A stretch of 64,000 bases of DNA from a bacterium (GTDB lineage: Bacteria; Zhuqueibacterota; Zhuqueibacteria; Zhuqueibacterales; Zhuqueibacteraceae): NCBI GenBank assembly GCA_023150945.1, contig JAKLJX010000001.1:248001-312000 (forward strand), in the 5' to 3' direction. Within the stretch, counting starts at the first letter, position 1. Each line of letters begins with the position of its first letter. The position numbers and the translations under genes are program-made. Positions 16,433 to 25,495 of this stretch are shown piece by piece. The notes beneath the pieces were generated by a model. That model saw only the letters and a program-made list of their open reading frames with translations. It did not search any database and was not told the DNA's origin.

Positions 16433-19400
16433 ATGAGCCTTTCCGCCACTTGCATTCAGCGCCCGGTGTTGACGTGGGTGCTGGCGATCACCATCGTTCT
16501 GTTCGGCGTCATCGGCTTCACCTACCTCGGCGTGCGTGAATATCCGAACGTCGATCCGGCCGTCATCACCGTCGATACCTCGTATCCCGGCGCCAACGCC
16601 GAGGTGATCGAGTCGCAAATCACCGCGATTCTCGAAGAGGACATCAGCGCGGTGCCCGGTATTCGCACCATCAACTCCGCCAGCCGCGAGGGCCGCAGCA
16701 GCATCACCATCGAATTCGATTTGTCGGTGGACTTGGAAACCGCAGCCAACGACGTGCGCGACAAAGTCGCCGGCGCGGTGGGCAATCTGCCGCCGGATGC
16801 CGATCCTCCCCGCGTCTCCAAAGCCGATGCTGATGCGTTCCCCATCATCGTCGTCAACATCAGCAGCAACACGCGCAACCTGCTGCAGTTGAGCGACCTG
16901 GCGGACAAGATTTTCAAAGAACGGCTGCAAACCATTCCCGGTGTGGCGGAAGTGCGCATCTTCGGCGAAAAGCGTTACGCCATGCGCTTGTGGATGGACC
17001 CGAACCGGCTCGCCGCCTATCAAGTGACGCCGCTGGATGTGCGTGACGCGCTCCAGGCCGAGAATCTCGAGCTGCCTTCCGGCCGCATCGAGGGCAACGA
17101 CGTGGAATTGACCGTGCGCACCTTGAGCCGTTTGGAGGCGCCGGAGGAGTTCAACCATCTCATCATCCGCGAAGAGAGCGGCCGTTTGGTGCGCTTCAGC
17201 GACCTCGGCTATGCCGAGCTGGCGCCGGAAAACCTGCGGCAAGTCTCGAAGGGCCTGGCCGGCCCGCGCGTGGCGGTGGCCGTCGTGCCGCAACCCGGTT
17301 CCAATCACATCGCGATTTCCGATGCCTTCTTCCGCCGCCTCGAGGAGATCAAACCCGATTTGGGCGATGACATTGCGCTCAGCATCGGCTGGGACACGAC
17401 GCAGTACATTCGCAAATCCATCTCGGAAGTGCAGGAAACCATCTTCACGGCCTTCGGCCTGGTGGTGTTGATCATCTTTCTCTTCTTGCGCGACTGGCGC
17501 ACGACGCTCATCCCCGTCTTCGCCATTCCCATTTCACTGATCGGCTCCTTCTTCGTCATGTATCTCGCCGGCTTTTCCATCAACGTGCTGACGCTGCTGG
17601 GATTGGTGCTGGCCATTGGCCTGGTGGTGGACGATGCCATCGTGGTGTTGGAAAACATCTTTGCTAAAATCGAAGACGGCATGAACCCCATCGAGGCCGG
17701 GCTCAAAGGTTCGAAGGAAGTCTATTTTGCCATCATCTCGACCACGATCGCGCTGGTCGCGGTGTTCATGCCCATCGTCTTCCTGCAGGGACTCACCGGC
17801 CGGCTGTTCAAAGAGTTCGGCATCGTCATCGGCGGATCGGTGGCCATCTCGGCTTTTGTCGCGCTCACGCTCACGCCCATGTTGAGCAGCCGCATGATCA
17901 AAGCCCATGCGCATCATAGCTGGTTCTATCGCCAAACCGAACCGTTTTTTCAGAAGCTGATCCGTGCGTATGAGAACTCCCTTGCTTCCTTCATGCGCGT
18001 GCGCTGGCTCGGCTTCGTGGCCATCGTGTTTGCCGTTGGCCTGATGTTGCTGTTCGGCACGATTCTGCCGCAGGAACTGGCGCCGATGGAAGATCGCAGC
18101 CGCTTCCGTCTGATTTCCACGGCGCCGGAAGGCACCTCGTTCGAGCGCATGGAGAAATACATGGACAGCGTGATCGATCTCGTCAGACAAGAAGTGCCGG
18201 AAGCCGATGCCGTCATCGCCAATACCTCCGGATGGGCGGGCGGCGCCAATGCCGGCAACACCACGGTGACGCTGGTGCCGCCGGAACAGCGCAAGCGCAC
18301 ACAGCAGCAAATTGCCGAGGCCATGTCGCGTTCGGTGAGAAGCCTGAACGACGCGCGCACGATCGTCAATCAGGAGCAGACCATCGCGGTCGGCGGCGGC
18401 ATGGCGCGTTTCGGCCTGCCGGTGCAATACGTGATTCAGGCGCCGAACTTTGCGAAACTCAAAGAAGTGTTGCCGAAATTCTTGGAAGAAGCGAACGATC
18501 ACCCGGCCTTCAGCGCGGTGGATTTGAATTTGAAATTCAACAAGCCGGAATTGGTGATTGCAATCGATCGTGATCGCGCCCGCACGCTCGGCGTCTCCGT
18601 GCGCGACGTGGCGCAAACGCTGCAACTCACATTGAGCGACTCGCGCTACGGCTATTTCATCAAGGACGGCAAGCAGTATCAAGTGCTCGGCCAGCTTACG
18701 CGGGAGAACCGCGACGAGCCGATGGATCTCACCTCGATCTTCGTGCGCAGCAAGAGCGGCGAATTGGTGCAGCTCGACAATCTCGTCAAAACCTACGAGC
18801 AATCCAACCCGCCGCAGCTTTTTCGCTTCAACCGTTACATCGCGGCCACGGTCTCCGCCGGCCTCGCGCCCGGCTACACGCTGGGCGACGGCATCAAAGC
18901 CATGGATGAAATCGCGGCCACAGTTTTGGATGAATCGTTCAGCACCACGCTGGCGGGCGCGGCGCGCGATTTCGCCGAAAGCTCGTCGAGCTTGATTTTT
19001 GTTTTCATCCTGGCGCTGGTGCTGACCTATCTCATTCTGGCGGCACAATTCGAGAGCTTCCGCGATCCGTTCATCATCATGTTCACCGTGCCGCTCGCCG
19101 TTGCCGGCGCGTTGCTCTCGCTGTGGTATTTCAATCAAACCATCAACATCTTCAGCCAGATCGGCCAGATCATGCTCATCGGCTTGGTCACCAAGAACGG
19201 CATCTTGATCGTGGAGTTCGCCAACCAGCGCAAAGCCACCGGACTCTCGGTGCTGGAAGCCGTGCAGAGCGCGGCGGTGGCGCGTTTCCGCCCGATCTTG
19301 ATGACGAGCTTGTCCACCATTCTCGGCATCCTGCCGATTGCAATGGGTTTGGGCGCCGGCTCCGAGAGCCGCGTGTCGATGGGTATTGCCGTCGTCGGCG

Positions 19401-19534
19401 GAATGATTTTCGCCACCGGCCTGACGCTGTATGTGATTCCCGCCGTTTATTCCTACTTCTCCAAGGAGTTTCATCACACGCGGGCGCGCACTGCGGCTGC
19501 CACACCCGCGCGGATCGAGGGAGTCGAAGTCTGA
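16433..19534 (+). CDS. RND multidrug efflux transporter, inner-membrane pump (AcrB/MexB class)
   Basis: A 1033-residue proton-driven efflux pump of the hydrophobe/amphiphile family. The layout is the usual duplicated one: TM1 (about 11-30), a large periplasmic loop, TM2-TM6, the loop linking the halves, TM7 (about 525-545), a second periplasmic loop, TM8-TM12. TM4 carries the paired aspartates of proton relay in AIGLVVDDAIVVLENI, next to the family signature GLKGSKEVYFAIISTTIALV. Another typical run is FRPILMTSLSTILGILPIAM near the end. The length is standard and there is no truncation. It presumably works with the adaptor encoded at 11877, although three to four genes separate them. Its substrate range cannot be inferred. 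Confidence 0.96.
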   Translation: MSLSATCIQRPVLTWVLAITIVLFGVIGFTYLGVREYPNVDPAVITVDTSYPGANAEVIESQITAILEEDISAVPGIRTINSASREGRSSITIEFDLSVDLETAANDVRDKVAGAVGNLPPDADPPRVSKADADAFPIIVVNISSNTRNLLQLSDLADKIFKERLQTIPGVAEVRIFGEKRYAMRLWMDPNRLAAYQVTPLDVRDALQAENLELPSGRIEGNDVELTVRTLSRLEAPEEFNHLIIREESGRLVRFSDLGYAELAPENLRQVSKGLAGPRVAVAVVPQPGSNHIAISDAFFRRLEEIKPDLGDDIALSIGWDTTQYIRKSISEVQETIFTAFGLVVLIIFLFLRDWRTTLIPVFAIPISLIGSFFVMYLAGFSINVLTLLGLVLAIGLVVDDAIVVLENIFAKIEDGMNPIEAGLKGSKEVYFAIISTTIALVAVFMPIVFLQGLTGRLFKEFGIVIGGSVAISAFVALTLTPMLSSRMIKAHAHHSWFYRQTEPFFQKLIRAYENSLASFMRVRWLGFVAIVFAVGLMLLFGTILPQELAPMEDRSRFRLISTAPEGTSFERMEKYMDSVIDLVRQEVPEADAVIANTSGWAGGANAGNTTVTLVPPEQRKRTQQQIAEAMSRSVRSLNDARTIVNQEQTIAVGGGMARFGLPVQYVIQAPNFAKLKEVLPKFLEEANDHPAFSAVDLNLKFNKPELVIAIDRDRARTLGVSVRDVAQTLQLTLSDSRYGYFIKDGKQYQVLGQLTRENRDEPMDLTSIFVRSKSGELVQLDNLVKTYEQSNPPQLFRFNRYIAATVSAGLAPGYTLGDGIKAMDEIAATVLDESFSTTLAGAARDFAESSSSLIFVFILALVLTYLILAAQFESFRDPFIIMFTVPLAVAGALLSLWYFNQTINIFSQIGQIMLIGLVTKNGILIVEFANQRKATGLSVLEAVQSAAVARFRPILMTSLSTILGILPIAMGLGAGSESRVSMGIAVVGGMIFATGLTLYVIPAVYSYFSKEFHHTRARTAAATPARIEGVEV

Positions 19535-20528
19535 GTGCCGGTAAGTGAACACCGGCTGCGAAGTGTGCTTCATCTTGTGCTTCGGCATGAACCGGCGTCA
19601 GTGTGAAGTGCACCGGGCAGGGTCGTTGGTGCTCAGCAGGCACGACGTTTTCCCTGCACTTCAGAACGAACTGCGCCGGCTCCTGCCGGCCTCATTGTGT
19701 TTGCGTTGTGCGCCCGCCGGGAGCGTTGGCCATGAAATGCACGCGGCCAGCGCTGGCCTTCCGAGCACTGCCTTTCCCTCTCGCTGACCGGAGTCCCTGC
19801 CGGGGGAATGATTTTTCCTGCCACTGCAACGTTGTCACCACTGTCCTGGCGATCGTGTAGATTCTCACTCTTGAGAAAAAACATGCAATCATTCTTAGAG
19901 TTGGGAAAATCCTGGCTGCTGTCGCCTGGCGCAAAGAAGTCATGCTTCGCCAAACTAATGATTTCTCAGGCCGTCTGATGCCAGGCGTGCCGTTGTGGGT
20001 GGCGCGAACATGGCACGCATCTTGTTGAAGTATTTCCTGTTGACCCTCCTGCCATTCAACGTGAAGGCCAACTTCTTGTATCACGTCAGTTTTCGGGGAA
20101 AGACCCTTCATCATCTTTAATCATTCAACATTCAATCGCGGACTGCAGGCACAACCAAGCGTTGCTGTGCCCGTTTTTCTTTTGCGTTTTGCATGACAGT
20201 GCTACTCTGTTGGAGGAGCTGGCAGTGGTGCAGAGCGCAAGGGGTCATCATGCAGTTGGGTTGGTCATTCGGTGTGCGCCGGAAGGCGATGAGTTTGCCG
20301 GCCGTTTCGCCGGAATGTGGTGGAACGAATGGGCTGGTTGCTGCTTCTTTGTCGGGCAGCGACCGGCACCGCGCGGAAGCTGCGGTCATTTCGCCTGCCG
20401 GCGCCAACTATTCAGTTGAAAGGGGGTGAGCCTCAAGATTCCTGCCTGTCAAAATCACAGATCGTGGCAACTGTCCCTCAATTGAGAGATGGGAGCAAGT
20501 GCATTGGGAGCAACTTGAGGAGGTTCTC
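19535..20528. other. Long non-coding region with a possible small-RNA unit
   Basis: Nearly 1 kb without a credible protein gene. It contains a TAGATT -10-like box at 19858-19863 (only a loosely spaced TTGTCA upstream, 20-nt gap) and a good terminator at 20148-20182. Together these could bracket an RNA of about 300 nt. I recognise no known RNA family. The last 60 bases form the leader of the next gene and include the palindrome CTCAATTGAG at 20477-20486. Confidence 0.35.
20148..20182 (+). terminator. Rho-independent terminator in a gene-free region
   Basis: The arms GGCACA (20148-20153) and TGTGCC (20166-20171) can extend inward with AAC/GTT pairs and are followed by CGTTTTTCTTTT. The nearest + strand gene ends 610 bases upstream, so it may end either a long RND pump transcript or a separate small RNA. 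Confidence 0.55.
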
Positions 20529-22409
20529 ATGAAGAGGCTTTTTGCGACTGTGATCCTTTTGACCATGGTCGTTGCCGGAATCGCGTCTGCCCAGACGACG
20601 ATTAACTACGGCGCGTTGACCCTGAATCCCGGCTACTCCGCTACCAACTTCAGCGAGGTGTGGGATCTGACTCAGGGTGATTTGGTATTGTCCTACACGA
20701 TCGACATGACCGGTATTGTTCAGCCCGGCCCGTGGCAGACCTCCTACACCGAGGTCGGCCTGCGCCAGATTGGCGCTTCGAATTTCAATCCCGGCCCGTG
20801 GAACACCTACCAAGGCGGGGCGGGCGGCTGGTTGACCTCGCTGGTGGGCGATCTCACTCCCAACCCCAACAATCAAAACCTGCATGACAAGCACAATCTG
20901 TCGGCCTCGGGTGGTCGCGGTGAATTGGACTACGATGCCACCGCGCCCGGCACCGTGGTTTCACCCATCGGCAGTTATGCCAATTATGGCATTTGGTTCG
21001 ACCGTGACGGGGTGGACCAATGGCAGGCGCAGGGCTGGGGCGCGGTTGATGGCGGCACCTACAACACCGGCGGCGTCTATGACGTGGTGATCACTTACCA
21101 CGCCATCAACTCCGGCTTGGGTACGATGTTCGTCACGCTCAACGGCATTGCCACGGGATTCTTCACGCCCAATTGGCATGCCGGCGCGCCGGACTATTTT
21201 CCCGCGGGGCTGAGCTTCAAGGGCGACATGGCCAAGATGCAGGTCTTTGCCGGTCTGTGGGCGCCCAGCAGCAGCTACGGCCCGGTGGCGCTGTCAGACC
21301 TCGAAGTGAATGGCTATCTCAGCTTGGTGCACAATTTTGTCTTCGTTGCCAATGAGTACATTGAGATCACGCGCAGCAAGTTTTCCAGCCAGGGCAATAT
21401 GTTTTGCAATGGCAACCTCTACTTCCTGCGCGGCGATCCCACCACCTACACCGGCAACCTGACGGCGGTGGGTTGCATCACCATTGACAAGGAAAACTTG
21501 ATCGATGGCGACGTGACCGCCGGCGGCGCGATCAAGCTCGACCCGGCTGCCGGCATCACCGGCGCTGTCAATGCCTATGCCGGTGTTGCGCCGCTGAACT
21601 TGCCGGATCCCTATTTCACTGCGGGCGGGCCCAGCTACACCGTGCCCACCGGCGGTTCATTGACTCTGCCGCCGGGCTCTTACGGCAATGTCTATGTCAG
21701 GGAAAAGGGAACGCTCAACCTGAGCAGTGGCACGTATCGTTTCAACCGTCTCGAAACCAAGGATGAAGCCACCACCCTCAATCTCGATGTCACGAACGGC
21801 AGCGTGGCGATCAAGGTCGTGACCAATCTGCGGTTCAACCCGGAGACCACGAGCAATATTCTGCCCTCCGGCGAAGCCGGCACGACCAGTGTGACCTTCA
21901 CGACACGGCAAAGCACGCAGATGGTGATTGCGAAGGAATGCTACCTGCTGGGCACCATCATTGCGCCCAATGCCTGCGTGTTGGTGGGCAAGAACACCAG
22001 CTTCAAAGGCTCTTTGATCGCGGACAAGATCTACGTTGAGCGCGACGTGACCTTGCTGCATCATTATTCCAGCGGCTCGCTGCCGGTGCCGAAGCCGGTG
22101 CTCGCCCAGGACATGGCGGCAGGCACCGTGACGAGCTACGAACTGGCACAAAACTATCCCAACCCGTTCAATCCCAGCACCACCATTCGCTTTGCCCTGC
22201 CGCAAGCGGGTGAGCTTTCGCTGGCGATTTACAACACCGCCGGCCAGCTCGTGCGCCTGCTGGCAAAAGGTGAATATGCGGCGGGTCGCCATGCCTTCGT
22301 GTGGGACGGACGTGATGAAAGCGGTCAGCGCGTGGCGAGTGGCGTCTACGTGTATGTTCTCAAGGCGGGCAGTTTTGTGGCGGAGCGCAAACTGGTGTTG
22401 ATGAAGTAG
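20529..22409 (+). CDS. Secreted protein with C-terminal type IX-like sorting domain
   Basis: About 626 residues from the ATG at 20529, preceded by GAGGAGG at a good distance; a start 30 bases upstream would spoil the signal peptide MKRLFATVILLTMVVAGIASA. Residues ~23-260 form a beta-rich, Trp/Tyr/Gly/Asn-rich domain that resembles jelly-roll or LamG-like surface domains. Residues ~268-530 look like a parallel beta structure: evenly spaced short strands such as PPGSYGNVYVREKGTLNLSS, then MVIAKECYLLGTIIAPNACV and GSLIADKIYVERDVTLLHH. This recalls surface proteins with polymer-forming or choice-of-anchor domains. The end (from ~536) is the sorting domain with QNYPNPFNPSTTIRFALP and a closing basic strand. 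It is likely exported and displayed on the cell surface. The exact function is unknown. Confidence 0.85.
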   Translation: MKRLFATVILLTMVVAGIASAQTTINYGALTLNPGYSATNFSEVWDLTQGDLVLSYTIDMTGIVQPGPWQTSYTEVGLRQIGASNFNPGPWNTYQGGAGGWLTSLVGDLTPNPNNQNLHDKHNLSASGGRGELDYDATAPGTVVSPIGSYANYGIWFDRDGVDQWQAQGWGAVDGGTYNTGGVYDVVITYHAINSGLGTMFVTLNGIATGFFTPNWHAGAPDYFPAGLSFKGDMAKMQVFAGLWAPSSSYGPVALSDLEVNGYLSLVHNFVFVANEYIEITRSKFSSQGNMFCNGNLYFLRGDPTTYTGNLTAVGCITIDKENLIDGDVTAGGAIKLDPAAGITGAVNAYAGVAPLNLPDPYFTAGGPSYTVPTGGSLTLPPGSYGNVYVREKGTLNLSSGTYRFNRLETKDEATTLNLDVTNGSVAIKVVTNLRFNPETTSNILPSGEAGTTSVTFTTRQSTQMVIAKECYLLGTIIAPNACVLVGKNTSFKGSLIADKIYVERDVTLLHHYSSGSLPVPKPVLAQDMAAGTVTSYELAQNYPNPFNPSTTIRFALPQAGELSLAIYNTAGQLVRLLAKGEYAAGRHAFVWDGRDESGQRVASGVYVYVLKAGSFVAERKLVLMK

Positions 22410-22447
22410 CACTGCGCCCAGCCGTTGCTTTTTGCGGTTTGATAGCA

Positions 22448-22492
22448 AGTGACCAGCCATCTTCTCTGGTGAGGGGCTGGTCACTTTTTTAT
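22448..22492 (+). terminator. Rho-independent terminator after the sorting-domain gene
   Basis: A perfect 11-bp stem pairs 22448-22458 with 22475-22485 (AGTGACCAGCC/GGCTGGTCACT), with a 16-nt loop, followed by TTTTTATT. It lies 38 nt after the stop at 22409. The opposite strand has no T-run, so it acts only on + strand transcripts. Confidence 0.9.
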
Positions 22493-22548
22493 TGGGGGGA
22501 CTGAGAGGCAGTGATCACCACCGGTGTGCCGGTGCAGCACTGCGCGCC

Positions 22549-23535
22549 TTACTTTTCGGTAGTCTGGGGTTGGGGATGCTTTTCGACTTGATGGATCACC
22601 GGTTTGACCGTGCGCAAGTAGCGGTAGATAGCGCGCAAGTCTTCTTCCGTCATGCCGGCGTACATGGTCCAGGGCATCACGGTGTTTTCGCCGCCGGCCG
22701 GCACCGCAATGCGGCTGGCGGTGGAGTCGGCGTATTCTTTGAAGCGATTGACGAAGTAGGCTTCGTCCCAAGCGCCAATGCCGGTATCCATCTCCGGTGT
22801 GATGTTGGCCGTGCGCACCACGACGCCGCCGGGCAGGCGGAACTCATGGCCGCCGGCGAAGTCCATGCCCGGTAGAGCGCGGCCTTTGTCATCCACCGGC
22901 GTGTGGCAGAAGTGGCAGCCGGCCACCGTGTTGAGATATTTGCCGTGTGCCAGCGTATCGCCGGCCGGCGGCCGCGGCTTCGGCGCATAGGCTTTGGGGA
23001 TCATGCGAACGATGAGATTCATGGGGAAGTTGAGCTGCGTGCGCGGCACTTCGTTGGCGATCGGCGGCAGCGTGCGCAAGTAGGCGATGATGGCGTGCAG
23101 ATCTTCCTCCGCCAGCTCGTTGTAGATCGGATAAGGCATCATGGGAAAGAGCGCCTCGCCGTTTTTCCCCACCCCGGCCGCGATGGCGCGTGCGATCTCA
23201 CCATCGGTCCAGTTGCCGAGCGCCGCCGGTGTGATATTGGGCACGCGCAGCTTGCCGATCGTCTCCACCATTTCCTCGCCGCCCTGGCCTTCGGTGCCCG
23301 GCATCACCGGCCCGGAATAGAAGTTGAAATCGCGTTGCGAATGGCAATCGATGCAGACCGTCACGTGATGGGCGAGATACTGGCCGCGGTCAACCAACTC
23401 AGGCGTGGCCGCAATCTTGAGATCGGGCGCTTCCCCCACATCGGGCAGGCTGGTGGTCAGATAAATCAGGCCGCCGGCGATCAACACCAGAATGGCCGCG
23501 ATAATCCCGACCACTACCTTGAAAAATCTCTTCAT
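22549..23535 (-). CDS. Membrane-anchored dihaem cytochrome c
   Basis: About 328 residues. I chose the ATG at 23535 because GGAGGAGC lies just upstream and the hydrophobic anchor (residues 6-28, FKVVVGIIAAILVLIAGGLI) follows at once. Two covalent haem sites are visible, CIDCH at 61-65 and CHFCH at 207-211. Each is followed by a cytochrome c fold ending in similar helices: PMMPYPIYNELAEEDLHAII near 131 and MPWTMYAGMTEEDLRAIYRY near the end. The Met residues there are candidate distal ligands. The internal similarity suggests a duplicated monohaem unit. It would shuttle electrons in the periplasm; its partners are not encoded nearby. The DUF3298 gene ends 28 bases upstream on the same strand, so the two are probably cotranscribed. 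Confidence 0.92.
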   Translation of the reverse strand: MKRFFKVVVGIIAAILVLIAGGLIYLTTSLPDVGEAPDLKIAATPELVDRGQYLAHHVTVCIDCHSQRDFNFYSGPVMPGTEGQGGEEMVETIGKLRVPNITPAALGNWTDGEIARAIAAGVGKNGEALFPMMPYPIYNELAEEDLHAIIAYLRTLPPIANEVPRTQLNFPMNLIVRMIPKAYAPKPRPPAGDTLAHGKYLNTVAGCHFCHTPVDDKGRALPGMDFAGGHEFRLPGGVVVRTANITPEMDTGIGAWDEAYFVNRFKEYADSTASRIAVPAGGENTVMPWTMYAGMTEEDLRAIYRYLRTVKPVIHQVEKHPQPQTTEK

Positions 23536-23563
23536 CAAATGCTCCTCCGAAGATGGTTCGTTT

Positions 23564-24601
23564 TCACTGCGGTTGCTTGAAAGAGAGCAATCGTTTGAGT
23601 GGGCCGGCGGGGTCCAAAACCTCATCGAGTTGGCGATAGGGCACGCGCACATGAAATGTGCCCTGGGCATACGGCCCGACGGCATAGGGCGCGAAAGTGA
23701 AGACCAGCGCCCGCGGCATGACATTGAACACTTGCAGATCTTCCCCGCTGAAAGTCTTGATCTCGCCCTGTTGCACCCACGCCGCGCCCTGCGCCCGCAG
23801 GCTTTGAGCGCACAACCGCGCGAGCGCCGCCGCGTAGTCCGCCTGGGGGAGAAACAGATCTGCCAACGCCAGCGGCTGGAAGCGGTCTGCTTGCCGCCAG
23901 TAGTTTTCCGCGGCATAGGAGGTGTTGCCGTGCGCGCCGCCGGTGAAAGACCACTCGGTGATGAGCAGGCTGATCAAATCATCCGAATAGTACATGATGC
24001 TGCAATCATGGCTGTAGCCGCAGCGCATGCCGGCATACAGCTCTTCTGCGGCGAGCATCTCATCGCTGTCGTGCACGAACTGGCCGTGCGCTACCATGGC
24101 CTGGGTGTGCAGTTTGGAGTTGAGCTGCCGCCATGCCGGTGTTCTCCCCGCAAAACGCGGAAAAGCAGCTTCCGCCTGAATAAGTTCATCCTCGGTGCTG
24201 TAGAAGTGGTACTCGGCGACGCGCAGCAATGTGAAAGGCAGTGATTTCGTGCCGTCGGCGCTGGTCCAGTTGCCCTCGAACGAGGCATAGGGTGGTGCCA
24301 GGCTGCCGGCAAAGCGGCCGGTGACGTTGTCGCCGGAATCCAATTCTTCCAACAGCGTGGGCGTGCCGAGGCGTCCCTGCAAATTCAGGCGTTCGCCCAC
24401 AGTTTCATAGAAATAATTTCCCGTAATCGCCGCGCTGGAGTCAATGGTGAGGTCCATTTGAATCGCGAAGCGGCCGCCCAAAGTGCCGGTGTAATAGCCG
24501 CGAAATGCCGGCCGCGCCGCCAGCGGCGCCGCGCACAGCAGGGCGAGGAGCGTGAAGAAACGTACGCGCGCGCGGGACAGTGGGCCTGTGGAGTGAATCA
24601 T
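23564..24601 (-). CDS. Exported DUF3298-domain protein
   Basis: About 345 residues from the ATG at 24601, which gives a signal peptide (RVRFFTLLALLCAAPLAARP). The frame remains open upstream to 24700 without signal-like sequence. The C-terminal half has the DUF3298 (RsiV/PdaC C-terminal) signature: MYYSDDLISLLITEWSFTGG, then AHGNTSY, a LADLF segment, and a final FAPYAVGPYAQG strand. The N-terminal half is a small beta domain with GYYTGTLGGRFAIQMDL. In Gram-positive relatives this domain lies in anti-sigma or deacetylase proteins; here it stands alone as a periplasmic or outer-membrane-facing protein. No catalytic residues can be named. It precedes the dihaem cytochrome gene. Confidence 0.75.
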   Translation of the reverse strand: MIHSTGPLSRARVRFFTLLALLCAAPLAARPAFRGYYTGTLGGRFAIQMDLTIDSSAAITGNYFYETVGERLNLQGRLGTPTLLEELDSGDNVTGRFAGSLAPPYASFEGNWTSADGTKSLPFTLLRVAEYHFYSTEDELIQAEAAFPRFAGRTPAWRQLNSKLHTQAMVAHGQFVHDSDEMLAAEELYAGMRCGYSHDCSIMYYSDDLISLLITEWSFTGGAHGNTSYAAENYWRQADRFQPLALADLFLPQADYAAALARLCAQSLRAQGAAWVQQGEIKTFSGEDLQVFNVMPRALVFTFAPYAVGPYAQGTFHVRVPYRQLDEVLDPAGPLKRLLSFKQPQ

Positions 24602-24830
24602 GATTCTGCAATCTGAAGTTTTGAAAGTCATTCGCGGTTGAGTCGAGTCAATCTCATCTCCGCGCAGCTTCGAACGGCTTGACGCTGATCCGCAATTCAA
24701 GTGGTGACAAAATAGTGTCGGTGACGGAGAGAGTCAAGGTGACTTTTTTGGCGCGGGGCCAGCTCTTCGGCTTCGTTTGACGACTGCGATACCCAGCCCG
24801 AACGAGCCGGAACCCCAAAAGGCAGAAGTG

Positions 24831-24936
24831 GCCACAAAGACGCAAAGCCGCGCAAAGAAAAGATTCGAGTTTTGTCTTTCATGATTGCCGGCAAGAAATG
24901 ATTGGGAAATCTTTGTGGCTTTGCGTCTTTGTGTGG
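24831..24936. repeat. Inverted repeat with CACAAAGACGCAAAGCC core
   Basis: The left arm 24831-24857 and right arm 24911-24936 are reverse complements with a perfect 16-base core (ACAAAGACGCAAAGCC), separated by about 53 bases. The core is itself a near-repeat of ACAAAG/GCAAAG units. The right arm reads CTTTGTGGCTTTGCGTCTTT on the + strand. It lies between divergent genes and could form a cruciform or belong to a dispersed repeat family. No coding function is visible. Confidence 0.75.
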
Positions 24937-25131
24937 ATTATTTTGCCCACAGTGGCAAAGGCCGGAGATTTACAGAATTGATACCAAATCCGCATCAATA
25001 CGGGCCGAGAAAGCAGCCACCGAACAAATCTTTGCTTTTTTCGACGAGTTTACTCTTTAGTGACCAGATGACTGCTGATTGTCCGAAAACTGCGATTGGC
25101 TTGTCAAGCTTTGAATATGATTTCAATTTTT

Positions 25132-25199
25132 TCTCCAACAGATGGAAATAACCCAGTGGCTGCTTTTCTATCGATTGGGTTGTCTCCATCTGCTGGAGA
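25132..25199. repeat. Palindromic dispersed repeat, copy 1
   Basis: 24-base arms 25132-25155 and 25176-25199 match as reverse complements at 21 of 24 positions around a 20-base loop. The arm contains GATGGAAATAACCCA, with TGGGTTGTCTCCATC opposite. Most mismatches would be G-U pairs in a minus-strand transcript. The whole unit aligns with the reverse complement of 63748-63822, so this is a dispersed element with at least two copies in 64 kb. Confidence 0.8.
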
Positions 25200-25495
25200 A
25201 TTTCAGTGCTGCCCGAAAGGCACGAGTCTTCCACTTGTCCAAGACCATGCCTGGATGCTTCACGAACTGGATCCGCCCCCGGCTGAGCTGTGGGATACCT
25301 GAGTGTTCGATCTGGAAAACCCTGCAGAAGCCCTGGCCCAGCCAGGGCTGGACTCTTCTCGAACAAAAACTGATTGTCGCAAGGAGCAACATTTACCGGC
25401 TGTTCTCGCCGTTGCCGTCAATCCTTGCCCCTTCCCCCAGTTGCAATTGGCCATTCCCTTGCTTATGTTCCAAGCGTTTTGAGGAAGGGACTCAC

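Larger units (their letters stand above)
24602..25495. other. Repeat-bearing non-coding region between divergent genes
   Basis: Almost 900 bases without a convincing gene and clearly lower in GC than the flanks. It contains the inverted repeat at 24831-24936 and the hairpin repeat at 25132-25199, each listed separately. The frame of the following gene is open back to 25142, through the hairpin repeat, but that part encodes no recognisable protein and lacks a start signal. Confidence 0.6.

Noticed and set aside
17534-19588. A 684-codon minus-strand open frame opposite the RND pump
   Set aside because: Same codon-bias artefact; the pump is complete on the + strand.
25142-25495. An N-terminal extension of the DUF2270 protein through the hairpin repeat
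   Set aside because: The frame is open by chance; GAGGAAGGG before the ATG at 25496 and the start of homology argue for the later start.
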